64,000 nucleotides of DNA. It comes from Protopterus annectens. Its lineage: Eukaryota; Chordata; Ceratodontiformes; Protopteridae. The notes beneath the pieces were generated by a model, which worked only from the letters and a program-made list of their open reading frames with translations, was not told the origin of the DNA and ran no database searches. The stretch spans positions 1,019,182,469-1,019,246,468 of the forward strand of contig NC_056726.1 in NCBI RefSeq assembly GCF_019279795.1, read 5' to 3'. Shown piece by piece: positions 19,915 to 33,429 of the stretch (positions are counted from its first letter, which is position 1; every line of letters starts with the position of its first letter). A program made the translations under genes and the position numbers.

Positions 19915-22770
19915 GGTTCAAATGACAAATTCATTACCATAACAGGAACACGCAAGCAAAAACTGAGGGTAATGCTACTCAATACTAGAAGTCTAAATCT
20001 CAAAAAGCACTCACTCGAGGCACTCCTTAAAATGGAGAACATTGATATCTGTGCAGTGACTGTGACCTGGTTCAAGGGTCTAGAGAGCACCCCCTACATT
20101 ACCAGGCTATAACTCATACCACACTTTTCAGCCAACTAACCTGGACCAGAACAGCAAAGGCGGAGGTGTGTCCATATTCATTATGGATATCCACACCTCT
20201 AGGCTAGTTGTGCAGCATAATGCATCCAAGGATATCCAAGTGCAACTAACTCTAGGCAAAACTGCAATCCAAATTGTAGGATGCTACAGAAACCCACCAT
20301 GCCCCAGGATTCATACTCCTCTTTCCTTGATATACTGGAAAATATTAGGGTTCAACCAAACACCCTAATAATGGGCAATTTCAACTACCCCTCCATTAAC
20401 TCAGAAAAATACTCATGTACCAACTCCTTTGCTCAATGATTTATGGAATTCATAAATTCCAATGCCCTAGAACAACTTATCCATACCCCCCCTGGGGCAA
20501 CAATATCCTAGACCTAGTCATTACCAACATGAGTGAATGGTGTTCCACACCTGAAGTCAACTCCTCGTTGGTCATATCCGACCATAAGCTAATCATCCTA
20601 GATATCTGCATCCGGCCCCACCCACCATTAAGGGATCCACGGTAAAAAATGTATCCAAAGCCAACTTCATGCTTCTTAAGACAGAAGTGGTGAACTTCAT
20701 GACACCCACGCAGATGGACAATACAGTTATGACTGCTGAATCCTACACAAATGCACTCTATAAGCACTTACACAAGTGCATGTATCATTCTGTCTCAAAC
20801 AGAACCAAGACTCTATCCTCCAAAAAAAGGAAGCCAATCTGGTGGTCCCCTGCCATAAACAAACTCTACAACAGAAGGAAGAAACTGTTGCAAAAGTGAG
20901 TAAAATTCCTTGAGTGGAGCAGCTCCCTGGTCAGCCTCAGTAAGAAGCTGAGATCCCTTATAAGATACTGCAAAGCTAGCTACGGAAACAAAATCACCAC
21001 TGATTCTAAGGGCAACCACAAAGCATTCTATAGCTATGTCAAGAATCTCAATGGCAACACCCAGATCTGCTCTGAGTTACAGCACAACGGCAGAAAATAT
21101 TAGAGAACCAACTGATATTGCCAACATCCTGGCAGATAGGTTCAGTGCTAACTTTACCCCCCTCTCACTCCATAGAGGGCCCATATCTATACAGGAAGAA
21201 TGTAGAGTCCCTGTAATCACATCTATGCAGGTATAAACTGCACTCTCTAAAACCAAAAACACAGCATCCATGGGACTGGACAACATCCCAGGCTGCGTTT
21301 TAAATGAATTTCAGAACAAACTGGCTCCCCACCTAAGCACCATGTTCAATCATAGTCTCATGTCAGGCTTTGTACTCACTGAATGGTGCACAGCAACAGT
21401 TATCCCACTCCACAAAGGGGGAGCCACCACTGATCCTGGGAACTATCGCCCTATTAGCTTGATGAGCCTGGTCTGCAAGGCCATGGAACGTATCATTATG
21501 GAACTCATAAAGAAAGACATCGGTAACCTCCAAAAACCCCACTCAGTTCAGGTTTGTGAAAGCCAGATCATACCTTCTGAACCTGATTGACTTCTTTGAG
21601 GCAGTCACCAAACCGTAGACGATGGTAAGGTGGTTCAGACAGCCTATCTTGGCCTCGCCAAGTCTTTTGACACCATCCTCCATTCTGGAATTATAGCTAA
21701 ACTCACTAAAGTAGGTATAAATCCCTATGTCACAAGATGGGATGCCAAGTGGCTCACTGACATAACCCACACTGTAAAAGTTGCAAACTCCAAATCTGAC
21801 TTCAAACCAGTGACAAGTGGAGTACCACATGGTTCAGTCCTGGGACCTTTCCTGTTTGGTATCTACTTCTCTGAAGTACAGGCTAACACAGAAGGCCTCT
21901 GGCTAATGAAGTTCACAGATGACTGCAAACTAGGAGCCATAGTCAAGTCCACAAATGATGTGGACATCCTACAGAAGGGCCTCACTGTGACAGATGCCTG
22001 GTGTCAAGAGGCATGGCCTCAAGCTCAATACCAAAAAGTGCATTGTCATCCCCTTTGGTAAAAACTCTGTACCCATGAACTAACACATAAATGTCAATCT
22101 ACTGAATGTGTGATAAGAGACCTTGGGACCCAGGTGGACAGTAGTCTCTCCTTTGATAATCACATCGCCACAGTAGTCATGAAATCTTTCTATGTGGCAC
22201 ACCTCATCACAAAAGGGTTCTCATCCAGGAAAAAATAGGTCATTGTTCCCCTCTACTCGGCACTCATTAGACCCATTATAGAATACAACACCTCTTTTGG
22301 AATGTACCTCACAAGACATCTGCAGCAGCTGGAAAGGCCATAGAAGTACCTCACAAAAGGGATTACTGGCCTCAAATAGATGCCCTACACTGACTGTCTC
22401 AAAAAACTCCAGCTTTACTCTGTAGCGTATTGCCTACTCCAGGGAGATTTCTGCCTAACATATAAAGCTATGTTAAACACAGAGCTGTTAGACATGCTAC
22501 ACCTAAAGAAATCCCAATCTCTATGAGCTACACGCTCTAGGGACCTAAACCATTTCACTACAATAAACAGGACATGCTGGAGGGACAGATTCCCGTCCCA
22601 GAGACTTCCTATACCCTGGAACAAGCTACCCATCTATGTTAAGCAAAGTTCCTCATTAGCACTCTTCAATAAAAATCTTGATGAGTGGATGGGAAATAGG
22701 AAATACACCCCGGGGATCACTTCTGTGGCTCTGCTTGACAGGGGGCACAGGAAATTAACTTTCTTGGGTG
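19915..22770 (+). pseudogene. CR1 ORF2: APE endonuclease and reverse transcriptase
   Basis: The endonuclease part has LNTRSLNLKKH and MENIDICAVT near 19975-20065, then GGGVSIFIMDIHTSRLV. The RT part includes MGLDNIPGCVLNEF (21270), HKGGATTDPGNYRPISLMSLVCKAMERI, GVPHGSVLGPFLFGIYF near 21820 and FTDDCKLGAIV near 21914. The catalytic box reads FTDD rather than F/YADD. The C-terminal region with RHLQQLER and RDLGTQVDSSLSFDNH-like residues runs to a stop near 22770. Multiple frameshifts and stops are present. This protein would nick target DNA and copy the element's RNA onto it. Confidence 0.85.
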
Positions 22771-24479
22771 GCATAAGCCAGGGAACCTTGTTGGCTAGGC
22801 TTACTTTGGCCCTTGGGCTGATAGCCTAGTACCTACCTATGAACCTATGAAAGGCCACTTTCTTTAAAAGAATGGCTTCTATAAGTTTCGGTGTCACATA
22901 TAGCCTCAGGTCTGATCCTACAGGGTTATGCCATTGTCTGGTTTAGGTATGGGAGAACTGAACTTTTTAGGTGCTGGGGAAGTAAGGGGAACAGATTCCG
23001 TTGCCAATTTTGCCATACCCCCTCCTGGGGATTCTCCCACTAGTGCAGTGCAGGCAAAAAAGAGACATAAGACCCACCAAGCTGCAGTGCAGCAGTCTTT
23101 AAATGTGTTTTAAACTGAGATGGTGAGATGGTGGCTATGGATTGATGCATTGTTTTGACAGTTGATTCTGGGGTATAAACCTGGGTTATGAGTAACACCA
23201 GCATTTTTACCCTTGGTCAACAAACCCAATATCCTGATTTTGAAGGGAATCCAGAATCTGAGGTTTCAGATTTCTCAGAGTCTGACCAGTCAGTTTCTTC
23301 TGAGGACAAACAGGTGCAGAAAACCAAAGATATGTTTTCTTTTTCTCCAAATGCTTATTTAATTTAGGGATGTATTAAATTGAGATCAATCTTCTGCTGC
23401 TGTTGAGGTCAGCAGGGTATATGATTATTTGCAGGATGAGGCACCAGATGTGATAACCTTCCTTTAACTAATCGCAGCAGTGGAGGATGATTTAAAAAAA
23501 AAAACTTGCAATTCTCTTCTGTTGAATGAATGTTTGCCTAAAAAAAGCATTTAAGAAAATTCAAGTTGTGCTCTACTATATCTGGTTTCCAAACCCACTT
23601 GTCAACAGATCCATCAGCTGTATCCCCAGTGACATTTTCAACAGAAAGACTACGTCTTCTTCAAACCCAGTCCATTAAGATATGTTAGACAAGTAACTAG
23701 AGTCTCAGGGAAAGAAGCTGGTACATTCTTGCACAACACCCTTTTAACTACCTGTGTTTATATTGAAGCTTGGGTTGAGGTATGCATACAGTTTAAACAA
23801 GTTTTCTGCATCATTACCTTAGACTTTGACAAAGATATTGTGTTCAGTGTTTCTAGTGTATTTAAACATACCTTAAGAAGTGCTTTGGAAGGGGCAAGTA
23901 CTGTTTCTAGAAATGCAGTGACATCTGTGGTGATAAGGAGTTATGCTCGGTTACTCAGTCAAAATGTTTCTTGTACATTAGAAACTGAGAATTTCAATGA
24001 TCCTCTTGATTCTACTTGTGTATTTGGCACAGCAGCTAATCAGAGTATTAAACACTGTGATGACAGATGTAAACCAATGCAAGGAGTATGTACAATGTAC
24101 CATATTCCCAAGATTCCCTCCACAATGCAGGATAATTTTTGTGGCCCAACAAAATGAAGTCTCAGGCAAACAAAAGCCAAGGCACCAAAAGAAAATGGCA
24201 GGACAGTAACCCTGCCAAACCTAACAACAGGGGTTCCTTCCTCAAAAAGAATAATCCATTTTCCAACCTATGACTATGTTGAGGCACTGCACCTGTCTTT
24301 TCCAAGTCCCCCTCTAAGTACCCATCTCAAAAGTTAGCTTTCAAAAAGGCAGTATGGCCTTCACCAATTTCTGAAAAATGCATGCTCAACATTTTAGGTA
24401 GGGATTCCAGATGGCTTGGTTCAGGGGGGTGCTTCCTCGCCTGCCTGACTTGACTTTTGTCATTCCCTCCAATTCTCCA

Positions 24480-25216
24480 GCATATGCTGAACACAGGTGT
24501 CATAGAACCAGTCTCTAGTTTGGAAGGGATGAAACATTTCTTCTCCAGAATTGCCCTGGTTCCCAAAAAATAGCTGTCATGGAGACTGGTACTGAACCTA
24601 TCATTTCTAAATACCTTTATCAAGGTCCCCAAGTTCAAGATGCTCACCTAGAAGACAGTACTTCCTCTCTTGCAAGCCTGCTGCATCATGGTGACCCTAG
24701 GCTTGAAGGACACATATCACCATATCCTCATTAGTGATCACTTCATGAGATATCTGAGATTGGTTGTGTCCGGTTCCCACCTCAGTTCTCTGCATTGCTC
24801 TTTGGGCTATCCACTGCACCTCAAGTGTTTACCAAATGCCTTACACCAGTAGAGCTACCTCATGGACTGTAGGGATTTGCATCTTTCCTTACTTTGATAA
24901 CTTGATGATCTGTGCAGAGTCTGTATCCAGGCATTTGGGATCAATAGAGAAAATCTCAGCATTAATATCCCAGCTACAGTTCAAGTTGAACCTTTGGAAG
25001 TCTTGCCTGCCACCCACACAAAGACTCATCTTCCTGGGGTACATAACCAACTCCGAAAAAAGAATGGTCTTTCTTTCCAAAGACAAGGTCCTATTTTACC
25101 AGATGGTGTTTCAGGAATTCTCCAAGAGGAACTTTGCATTGGCAAGACAATTCCTAAAAATTCTAGGATTTATGACATCAATGATTCTTAAGGTGGTCAG
25201 TCAAGTCTCCACATGA
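24480..25216 (+). pseudogene. DIRS-like reverse transcriptase
   Basis: Across frames one can read NTGVIEPVSSLEGMKHFFSR, LNLSFLNTFIKVPKFKMLT-like residues and a DLKDTYHHILI stretch around 24700. In the open frame at 24764-25216, PYFDNLMI stands for the YLDDWLI box and is followed by NLWKSCLPPTQRLIFLGYI, a block typical of DIRS RTs. The second catalytic Asp is replaced by Asn. Confidence 0.75.
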
Positions 25217-25299
25217 GAACAATTCAATTGTACGTCCAGACCTGATACCTACATTCTCTGGAGTCTCAGCTATGTGTGCTGCCCTTCATCAGACAAGCT

Positions 25300-27110
25300 T
25301 TCCAGTGGTGAAGAGCACAGCTGATTATCAGTCCAGGATTTTCCTTTTTGCCTCCTGTTCTGTCCAGACAGATTCTTCTGACTTCACTTGAGGAGACATG
25401 TCAATGGGAGTGCAAGTACAGGCCTCCTGGGAGCCCAGGGATGCATAAGAAGGAGGTCATTATCACAGAAAGGTGGCAGAGAGCCATACCTTGAATGTCT
25501 TTCTCCACCTATCAGCTCTAGGTCCTCTTTTGGTGTTTACGGACCACACCACAGTAATGTGGTGACTCAACAAACAAGGGGGTACAAGGACTTGCGCAGT
25601 GGCAGTATTTTAGCATATGAAGAACTACTGAGGTATGATACCCTCTGTGCTGATTCACGTTGATATCCTATGAGCTTTCTTTACAGAATTTACTGTTCTT
25701 CAGTCATCATGCATTCTGTTAGAGCAAACCATTGCAATAGACAGACTAAGCAGATCCTGGGCAAACCTGCAGAAGTAGCAGAACAACGCAGTGGTGCTCC
25801 AGGGTCTCATTCAGATGTGGAGGATGCCTCAAATAGATCTGTTCACCTTTCAAAACAGACAGCTGGAGAAATTCTGTTCCAGACATCCTTGCAGCCATGC
25901 TTGGAAGACAAGACACATTTTTGTTTCCCTAGATGGGAATGTTCCTGTATACCTTTTCCCACTTTCCACTGATTTATAAGGTATTTCTGAATGTTCAGAA
26001 AGAAATACCAAAGATCATTGTAGTGACCCCATATTGGCCCAGACAATCTTGGTTGTCTCTTCTAATGGTATTCACCTAAGGCAGTTACCACATATGTTTT
26101 CCCACTCTGGATTTACAACTGGTGTACCACAACTGGGAGCAACTACGGATGACAGCCTGGATGATTTGTGTACGCACTTGTTTCAAAAGGATGTGGAGCT
26201 GGTATTAAATGAGGCCAAAAACTTACTACTAAAAAGCTTTTGTTTACAAATGGATGAGGTTTTCTAAATGATGCCTAATTAGGAACAGACGGTCTCTTGG
26301 GATTAACATCCCTTTGGACTTGATTTGTGTGACCTACTTCAGGATAGCTTATCATATATGTCCATTATGGTGCATTTTAATGGCTGTCTCTGCATGTCCA
26401 GCAGTGGATCCCCCTCTTTCTTATATTATTTTGATAAAACAGTTCATGAAAGGAGTATTACATATGTCACCCTTCACAAGCAAATTCCTCCTTCATTGGG
26501 TCTCATTTAAGTTTTGTGTGAATTGACCTTAACACCTTTTGAGCCCACCACTCAGGCTGAAGTTCTTAACATGGAAAACTGTTTTGCTTATTGCTCTGAC
26601 ATATGCAAGGTGAGTCTCTGAGCTGCAAGCTCAGATGGTGGGACAACGTTACCTGATTTTTCACAAGGATAGGGTTGTGCTACGCACTAATCCCCCTTTC
26701 ATGCTAAAAGTGGTCTTAGAATTTGTCAGTCTATTAACCTCACTGTGTTCTTCCCAGATCCTATGAATAAGGGAGAGAGAGGATACTTCATATATTGGAT
26801 GTGCAATGGCAGCTCAGGTACTACCATGACAGAATGAATCCCCCTCAGGACGGCTGAAAGGCTTTATTTCCTGCACAGGGGCAAAGAAGGATCAACCTGT
26901 CTCTAAGCAAGCCATTGCACATCGGTTGTCCTCTGGTTTTGTTTTTTGTTACACCCATCATTGCAAGGCAAATCCAGAAAAGGTAGAGGCACATTCCACC
27001 AAGGCCTTTTCCTCTTTGGTGGCTTATTGAAAAAGTTTGAATTCTAGAAGTATTCTACAGGCTTCTTGGTCCTCTGCCAAGACCTTTAAGAAGCAGTACA
27101 AGCTGGAAGC
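25300..27110 (+). pseudogene. DIRS-like RNase H and tyrosine recombinase
   Basis: The RNase H/connection part has FKTDSWRNS-type residues, then VTPYWPRQSWLSLL near 26025, a standard DIRS block. The recombinase is visible near 26580-26700 as LIALTYAR, SELQAQMVG and YLIFHKDRVVLRTNPPF, and near 26990-27110 as AHSTKAFSS then SILQASWSSAKTFKKQY, the C-terminal part next to where the nucleophile lies. Stops and shifts separate all parts. Confidence 0.7.
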
Positions 27111-27594
27111 CTTTTCTAAGTCCAGAGTAGGCTTTGCTTTGATGGACTATTCTCAAGGGGCTTTTGCACCCTTATCCTTCCTCCTCCTCCCAGGTTGGGT
27201 AAGCTTTGGGAATCTACACATATGCCAGTATAGAAGTGTGTTTGTTGAGTATAGTATAGTTGTGAAAGTCCTACTTACCTGTAAGTGTAGATGTTTGATG
27301 TTCATAGTTTGGTACTGGAGTTGCTGCTGAGTTTTCCTCAGTGGTCCTTTTTGTTATCTGTGTTTTGTTTTTTTAGCTTAGAACAGTATGTGTTTCATCT
27401 TCTCTTCCTTCTGGACCCTAGAAAACTGAAAATGTCCCGTCTGTGGGTCTGAAAGGTAGTCTTTGTACTTTCAAGTGATTGGTCCATCACACCCAAAGAC
27501 AGGTAAAGGGAGGAGCTCTGAGCTTTGGTAGACTGCCAGAGAAAGGGTAGCAGGGCACTGTTCAAAAACTGATATGAGTCACTAACAAATCCAC

Positions 27595-27698
27595 AGGACA
27601 GCAAAAGTTTATTAAAAGCCACCAAAGTATAAATGCTTTCATTCCATTTCCTCTCTAGCAAGGAACTTCATCAGATACAAAAATAATTTTAAAACAAT
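27595..27698 (-). mobile_element. PLE remnant with hammerhead-like motif (minus)
   Basis: On the minus strand this stretch has CTGATGAAGTTCC, a hairpin closed by GGAA, and then GAAAGCATTTATAC, the order of a hammerhead with a four-pair stem I (GTAT/ATAC). It lies just left of a MITE that separates it from a GIY-YIG remnant in the opposite orientation, which again suggests a PLE with inverted ends. Confidence 0.5.
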
Positions 27699-27707
27699 CA
27701 TTTTATG

Positions 27708-28307
27708 GGTCTATATTAGAGCATCAATGTTTCAAAACTTCGAATGTTCTAATATCGACCCGTATTCAGCGAAAGCTGAAAATATCGAAGCTACAGAACA
27801 CCAAATTTTTTCCTAGGGAAAGAATTCGGTTGTCCGTTTCTGTTGCTCTGTATTTTCAGTGCTGTGGTGGAAAGTTACGGGTAGGGTTCAGGTAAGTGTG
27901 CGATTGAACGTGGATTAAGTTAGTTAGGGTTAGGCTGTGGGTTAGGTATGTGTGCGATTGTGTGGACATGGATGTTAGGGTGGGTTAGGTGAGTTAGGGT
28001 TAGGGCGCTGGTGAAGTGAGTGTGCGATAGTGACGGACCTTAGGGTTAGGGTTTGAGCTGAGGTAAGTGGATAGTTAGTGGTGTATGTATATTTTAGTGT
28101 AGGGTTAGGTGTAAGAATTTAGGTGTATCTGTGTGGATTGCTGTTTGTTTGGTATGCTTGTGTTGTGTGTACGTGTTTTGGAGCAGCAAATTTTTCCCTA
28201 GGAAAAAATTTGCTGTTCTGTATATTTGATGTTTTCAACTTTCGTTGAATAGGGTTCGATATTAGAACATTCGAAGTTTTGAAACTTCGGTGTTCTAATA
28301 TAGACCC
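27708..28307. mobile_element. 600-bp MITE with long inverted repeats
   Basis: The element begins GGGTCTATATTAGA and ends with the complement (CTAATATAGACCC). Inverted repeats of roughly 110 bp include CAAAACTTCGAATGTTCTAA and its partner. Both sides are flanked by the 9-bp repeat TCATTTTAT (27699-27707 and 28308-28316). A 9-bp target duplication with long inverted repeats fits a Mutator-like MITE; hAT (8 bp) is the alternative. There is no coding capacity. The interior is rich in GTTAGGGTTAGG-like motifs. Confidence 0.85.
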
Positions 28308-28316
28308 TCATTTTAT

Positions 28317-28740
28317 ATATTCCTACATATTACCTACGTCATTGAATCCTCGTAGGATTATCCATTTGTAGCAAACTTTGCGTAATTTCGAAAAAGTTGT
28401 TTATTGTGCCTTATGCACCCACTGAACCTGCTTTTATGTAGGGAAAACTGAACATAAACTAAAAAATCAAATAGGTGAACATTTGAGGGACATTAGAGCC
28501 CAAAGGGAAGTTAATACATTGACAAAACATATCAAATATTACCCTGAGCACGAGTTCATGTTTATAATTTTGGATATGGTTTATCTACCAGAGAGGGGAG
28601 GAGCATGGCAACTGAATTTGGAAAAAGCTGAATTAACCTGGCAAATACATCTTAATGGCAGATATTGGCCAGGACTGAACGAACATTTATCTGTTTAAAT
28701 GTTTATTGAAGCTTAAAGCACTCCAGAGATAAAGTAATTA
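28317..28740 (+). pseudogene. PLE GIY-YIG remnant, third family member
   Basis: Reading through one stop near 28427, the frame gives VVYCALC, then CFYVGKTEHKLKNQIGEHL, with both GIY-YIG motifs and the following His. The open part (28483-28698) continues with LTKHIKYYPEHEFMF and ends LNEHLSV, like the C-terminus of other PLE proteins. RT sequence is missing upstream, where the MITE lies. It differs clearly from the PLEs at 2.2-12.8 kb. Confidence 0.75.
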
Positions 28741-29311
28741 CATAATTTTAAAAATGATGTCTTATTTTTTTATGGACATTTTTAATTTTGGGGGTGTGTA
28801 TTGGGTTGTTCAGAATGATTGACATCGCAACAGTTTTTGGATCTGTTTATACTCCACTTTACATTTTTTAGCAGGGCACTATTACCCATATTCTCATAAA
28901 CCAGTGTGTTTTACTAACATCTAGCAATATTTAGTATGTCAACCCAACCCCAACAAACAAGAGGGGGGGATGATAATGAAGTTCACCCCTATAACCTTGA
29001 TCTATAAATCTACTATGTGACTGCACTCGGATAATTCTATTATCTCACTTTTTTACACAGTTATTTTAAGAAAAAGCAAAGGAGCCAAAAGAAACAGCTT
29101 GACCTTTTCCCCTTTCATTACAGCAAGGTGTGATATTTAGCAAATATCCCTATAGCCTCGTGGCTGCTTGAAGTAACCACTGCTGCTACAGCTTTCCAGC
29201 CTCCTGTTCCATATTCACATTAACACCCTCCCCCGCATCTATCTCATAAAGTTCACACCACTGAATGCCTTATTGTATACTGTATGACTGCATGGCATTA
29301 TAACCCCCCAC

Positions 29312-29376
<65 letters not shown>

Positions 29377-31005
29377 CAGGATGATTTTGTTCTGGCATGA
29401 AGCAGATTGTTACAATGTATGTTGTTGTGAACAGCTACTTAGTGTGCTTCATACATGTATTACCAATATAGATAATGACATGGGGTCTACTTGTAAGTCA
29501 TATGTCAGTCTTCAGCATTGATTATATGACTTCCATGTTTTCTCTGTTATACTTAAAGATAAGTATTTATGATTCCCCACACCAGTGTTTTGCAGAAAGC
29601 ATCTGAAATCAGTAGGCAGAAAAGACTATTTAAAACGTATTTTTCATCTTATATTCTGTGATTGCTAAATTTAAGATTAATGTGGATACGTGACAGTGTT
29701 TGATGAGTACCTTTCTTGTTCATGTATACACTTCAGAGGCAAAAATCATTTATTATATATATTATACATTAACTGGAAAATATTTCAAGACATTTTATGG
29801 TTTGTCTTACAGTACCAACATGTGCCCTAGCAATGTTGTATGCACTTTATGGCTTCAGATGCTGATTTCTGAGAAACTGATATAAATAATTTTGCTTGCT
29901 ATGAAAAAAATATATTATTGTCATGTGCTTGCAAAGGTGATTTTTGCATTGAAAGACAGGTTCTTTTCAGAAGTTTAGATGCACCTAAATAATTATACTA
30001 GTATGTGTATTCAGTTAATTTATGTCCATAGTTAACAGAGTTCATCTCTCATTAATATGAAACTTTCCAAGTGTTATATGTGTTTTAATGCATTTATACT
30101 GTTTGACTATTAAAAAGGCCAACTTACTCTGTTTTGATATGTAGATACATCCAAGTACGGCTGCAAGTATTACAACACACACTGGAATTATTGTGTAGAG
30201 TAAAATATCTAAAGCAAAAAAAAAAAAAAAAAAGTTATTATTCTGCTTCAGGTGTCACTGACATTACAGTTCATATTTAAACATTTTAACCAAAGACCAA
30301 AGGAATGGGAATAACTGAAAAAAATAATGATGTTAGAACAGAACTGTCACATTATGGTTTCCTTCTTTCTGTTTAAACATTTATGTGTATCTTCTTGTCT
30401 GTTTACGTGTGTAACTTCTTTTTTCTTCAAATAACATTGTATTCACTATTTTTGAAAAAATATATATATCTCACAGACTTAACAATGAACAAATCAACAT
30501 ATACAAATATACAATTAACTCTTAACAGATAAAAGCTCACTGTATAGACTATCTACAGAACAACTTGTATACTACTTAACTAGAAAGAGGGGATCCATAT
30601 TTAGGATTTATATAGAATTCTCACAAATCCTTGCTCTGTCAAAATAAATTTCTAAGCTACTCGTGTATTTTTTCTTGAAAACTCCTACTGAATTTGTATA
30701 TTTACTAATTTTAAATTTTATAATAAAAACAACCAGCAATGGAAATGACATCTCCTAAATATTTAATAGTTTAAAAGCTTTAAAAGAATCTGAATGAGCC
30801 CATGTAAAATACTGAGCTCCATATATTTGTAATATGATTTGAAAAGTTGTTTCCCAGCATGCTTTTAAATTGGACCCATTTTTATCATTCATTATCAATG
30901 TACAGGTGCTTATAATTGTCATATTTTCAGAATCATCCTAAGTCATGTTTTAAAAATTCAGGCAGTTATATAGCATTATAAGCATGAAGATTATTATGAA
31001 AAGTC
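28741..31005. other. Unannotated stretch
   Basis: No coding region or known repeat family was recognised. It is AT-rich and contains a CA microsatellite (29313-29375) and an A-run near 30216-30234. Confidence 0.4.
29313..29375. repeat. (AC)n microsatellite
   Basis: About 31 uninterrupted AC units. Confidence 0.95.
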
Positions 31006-31008
31006 TAT

Positions 31009-31150
31009 GGGCAGTATTCACGAAGGCTTGCACGGAGTCTAAGAGTAGTGTAAGACTCCATGCAGCCTTTGCGATCCAGGAACAGCCCAAAGTCCGTGTA
31101 AGAGACCAGTTAAAATGTCTCTTACGGGTGGCGATGGATAAACTAATCAC
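31009..31150. repeat. Left Harbinger terminus with hairpins
   Basis: After the terminal repeat comes GGAGTCT ... AGACTCC (31036-31060 area) and then CCGTGTAAGAGAC ... GTCTCTTACGGG near 31096-31130, two imperfect hairpins. The second shares CGTGTAAGAG with the right terminus. Confidence 0.6.
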
Positions 31151-31159
31151 CTCATTTGT

Positions 31160-32180
<1,021 letters not shown>

Positions 32181-32289
32181 GCCCAGGGTCCCCCCCGGGG
32201 GTTACATAGGGGAATTGGCGTTAAAAGGTGGAAAACCTTCCAAATATGGATTGAGGAACCACAGAACCAACAGAGGGGAACCCATCCCA

Positions 32290-33040
32290 GTGGAAACCAA
32301 GGTATGTGTTGGCCTAAGAATACTAGCAACAGGTACCTTCCAGAGACCAACTGGTGATATGATGGGGATATCACAGGCATCAGCCTCCAGGGTACTGCAC
32401 CAGTTCCTTGGATGCCATGTCAGCACATGTCAGTGATTATGTATATTTTCCCAATGCCCATGAGGTATTGGCCAGCAATATGCATCTCTTCCAGCAAATA
32501 GCGGAATACCCTGAGGTAGTGGGTGCAATAGACCGCACTTCTGCCTTTACGCACACGCGCATACGCATCAAAGCACCAGCCGGGTGAGCTGAGCGGGTAG
32601 GGGTAAGACCTACATTAACCCCACAAGGGCTTCCTCCATCAACTGCCAGGTCATGTGTGATGCCCAGGGCATAATAATGAATGTGTGTGCTGGCTGCCCT
32701 GGGAGCTACCATGATTCCCATTCGGCATCTGGCATTTGACGAGCCGGCTGTACCAGGTTTGCCAATGGGGACATCCCACACGGACACCTAGTGGGGTATG
32801 CAGGTTATGCACTGGAGCCGTGGCTGATGACACCCATCAGAAACGCACACACACCTGAACAGGAACGCCATAATGAGGCACACGCACAAACACGTAATGT
32901 AATAGAGTGTGTGTTTGGGCTGCTCAAGTCATGGTTCCGGTGTCTGGACACATCTGGTGGAGCCTTGCAGTACACACCAACTACATTTACCCAAATTATC
33001 ATGGTATGTGCTATGCTACATAATATGATCTTGTGAAAAA
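32290..33040 (+). pseudogene. HARBI1-like (PIF/Harbinger) transposase
   Basis: The helix-turn-helix part reads RILATGTFQRPTGDMMGIS then SASRVLHQFL. The DDE nuclease follows in several frames: VVGAIDRTS and THTRIRIKAP (first Asp), a TARSCVMPRA/CQVMCDAQG stretch with the second Asp region, PGSYHDSH-type residues, then YAGYALEPWLMTPI and RHNEAHAQTRNVIECVFGLL with the catalytic Glu, ending TFTQIIMVCAMLHNMIL. At least three frameshifts or stops break it. HARBI1-type nucleases excise and insert the transposon with help from a Myb-like DNA-binding partner; candidate partners lie at 45.5-47.8 and 53.1-55.2 kb. Confidence 0.85.
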
Positions 33041-33429
33041 AGCTGCAGCAGGACCAGCATAGGGCTGGGCCAAACAGCCCTCCACCATTGTCAAAGCCAT
33101 CACAGGCAGAGCGTGACTCGGAGGAGGAACAACCTGAGCCTGCCCTAGTAGGCAGAAGGAGGCATGCCCAGTATGCCCTGGCCTTGGCAAACAGGCAACG
33201 CATAGCACATACACTGGCTCAGTAGGAACCCTGGGAATGATACCCCCTCTGACTCACTCAAATAATAACAGGGATGCCTAAAATGACATGACCTGCTCAC
33301 AAACATGTACAGGGAGTGTAATATGTGCATCCAACAGAGGCAGCCCTGCAGCACCACCTGAGGCATGAATGCCATGTGTTAAGTAATGTAACACCATGTA
33401 CTATCTGCACACCTGAGGACCCTGACTAA

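Larger units (their letters stand above)
19060..22851 (+). mobile_element. CR1-type LINE, near full length, plus strand
   Basis: ORF1, endonuclease and reverse transcriptase follow in order, and the element ends in tandem TATGAACC-type units near 22835-22851, the 3' tail shared by all copies of this family here. It lies directly after the DIRS element. The exact 5' limit is uncertain because the sequence 18960-19060 is not shared clearly with the other copies. Frames are broken many times, so this is an old copy. Confidence 0.85.
22860..27300 (+). mobile_element. Second DIRS-like element, plus strand, heavily decayed
   Basis: The order on the plus strand is a Ser/Glu-rich gag-like stretch (22900-24150), RT (24480-25216), RNase H-like region (25300-26060) and tyrosine recombinase (26160-27110), as in DIRS1-type elements. 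I could not find terminal repeats, so both borders are estimates. Many stops make it much older than, or faster decayed than, the DIRS at 12887-18955. Confidence 0.75.
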
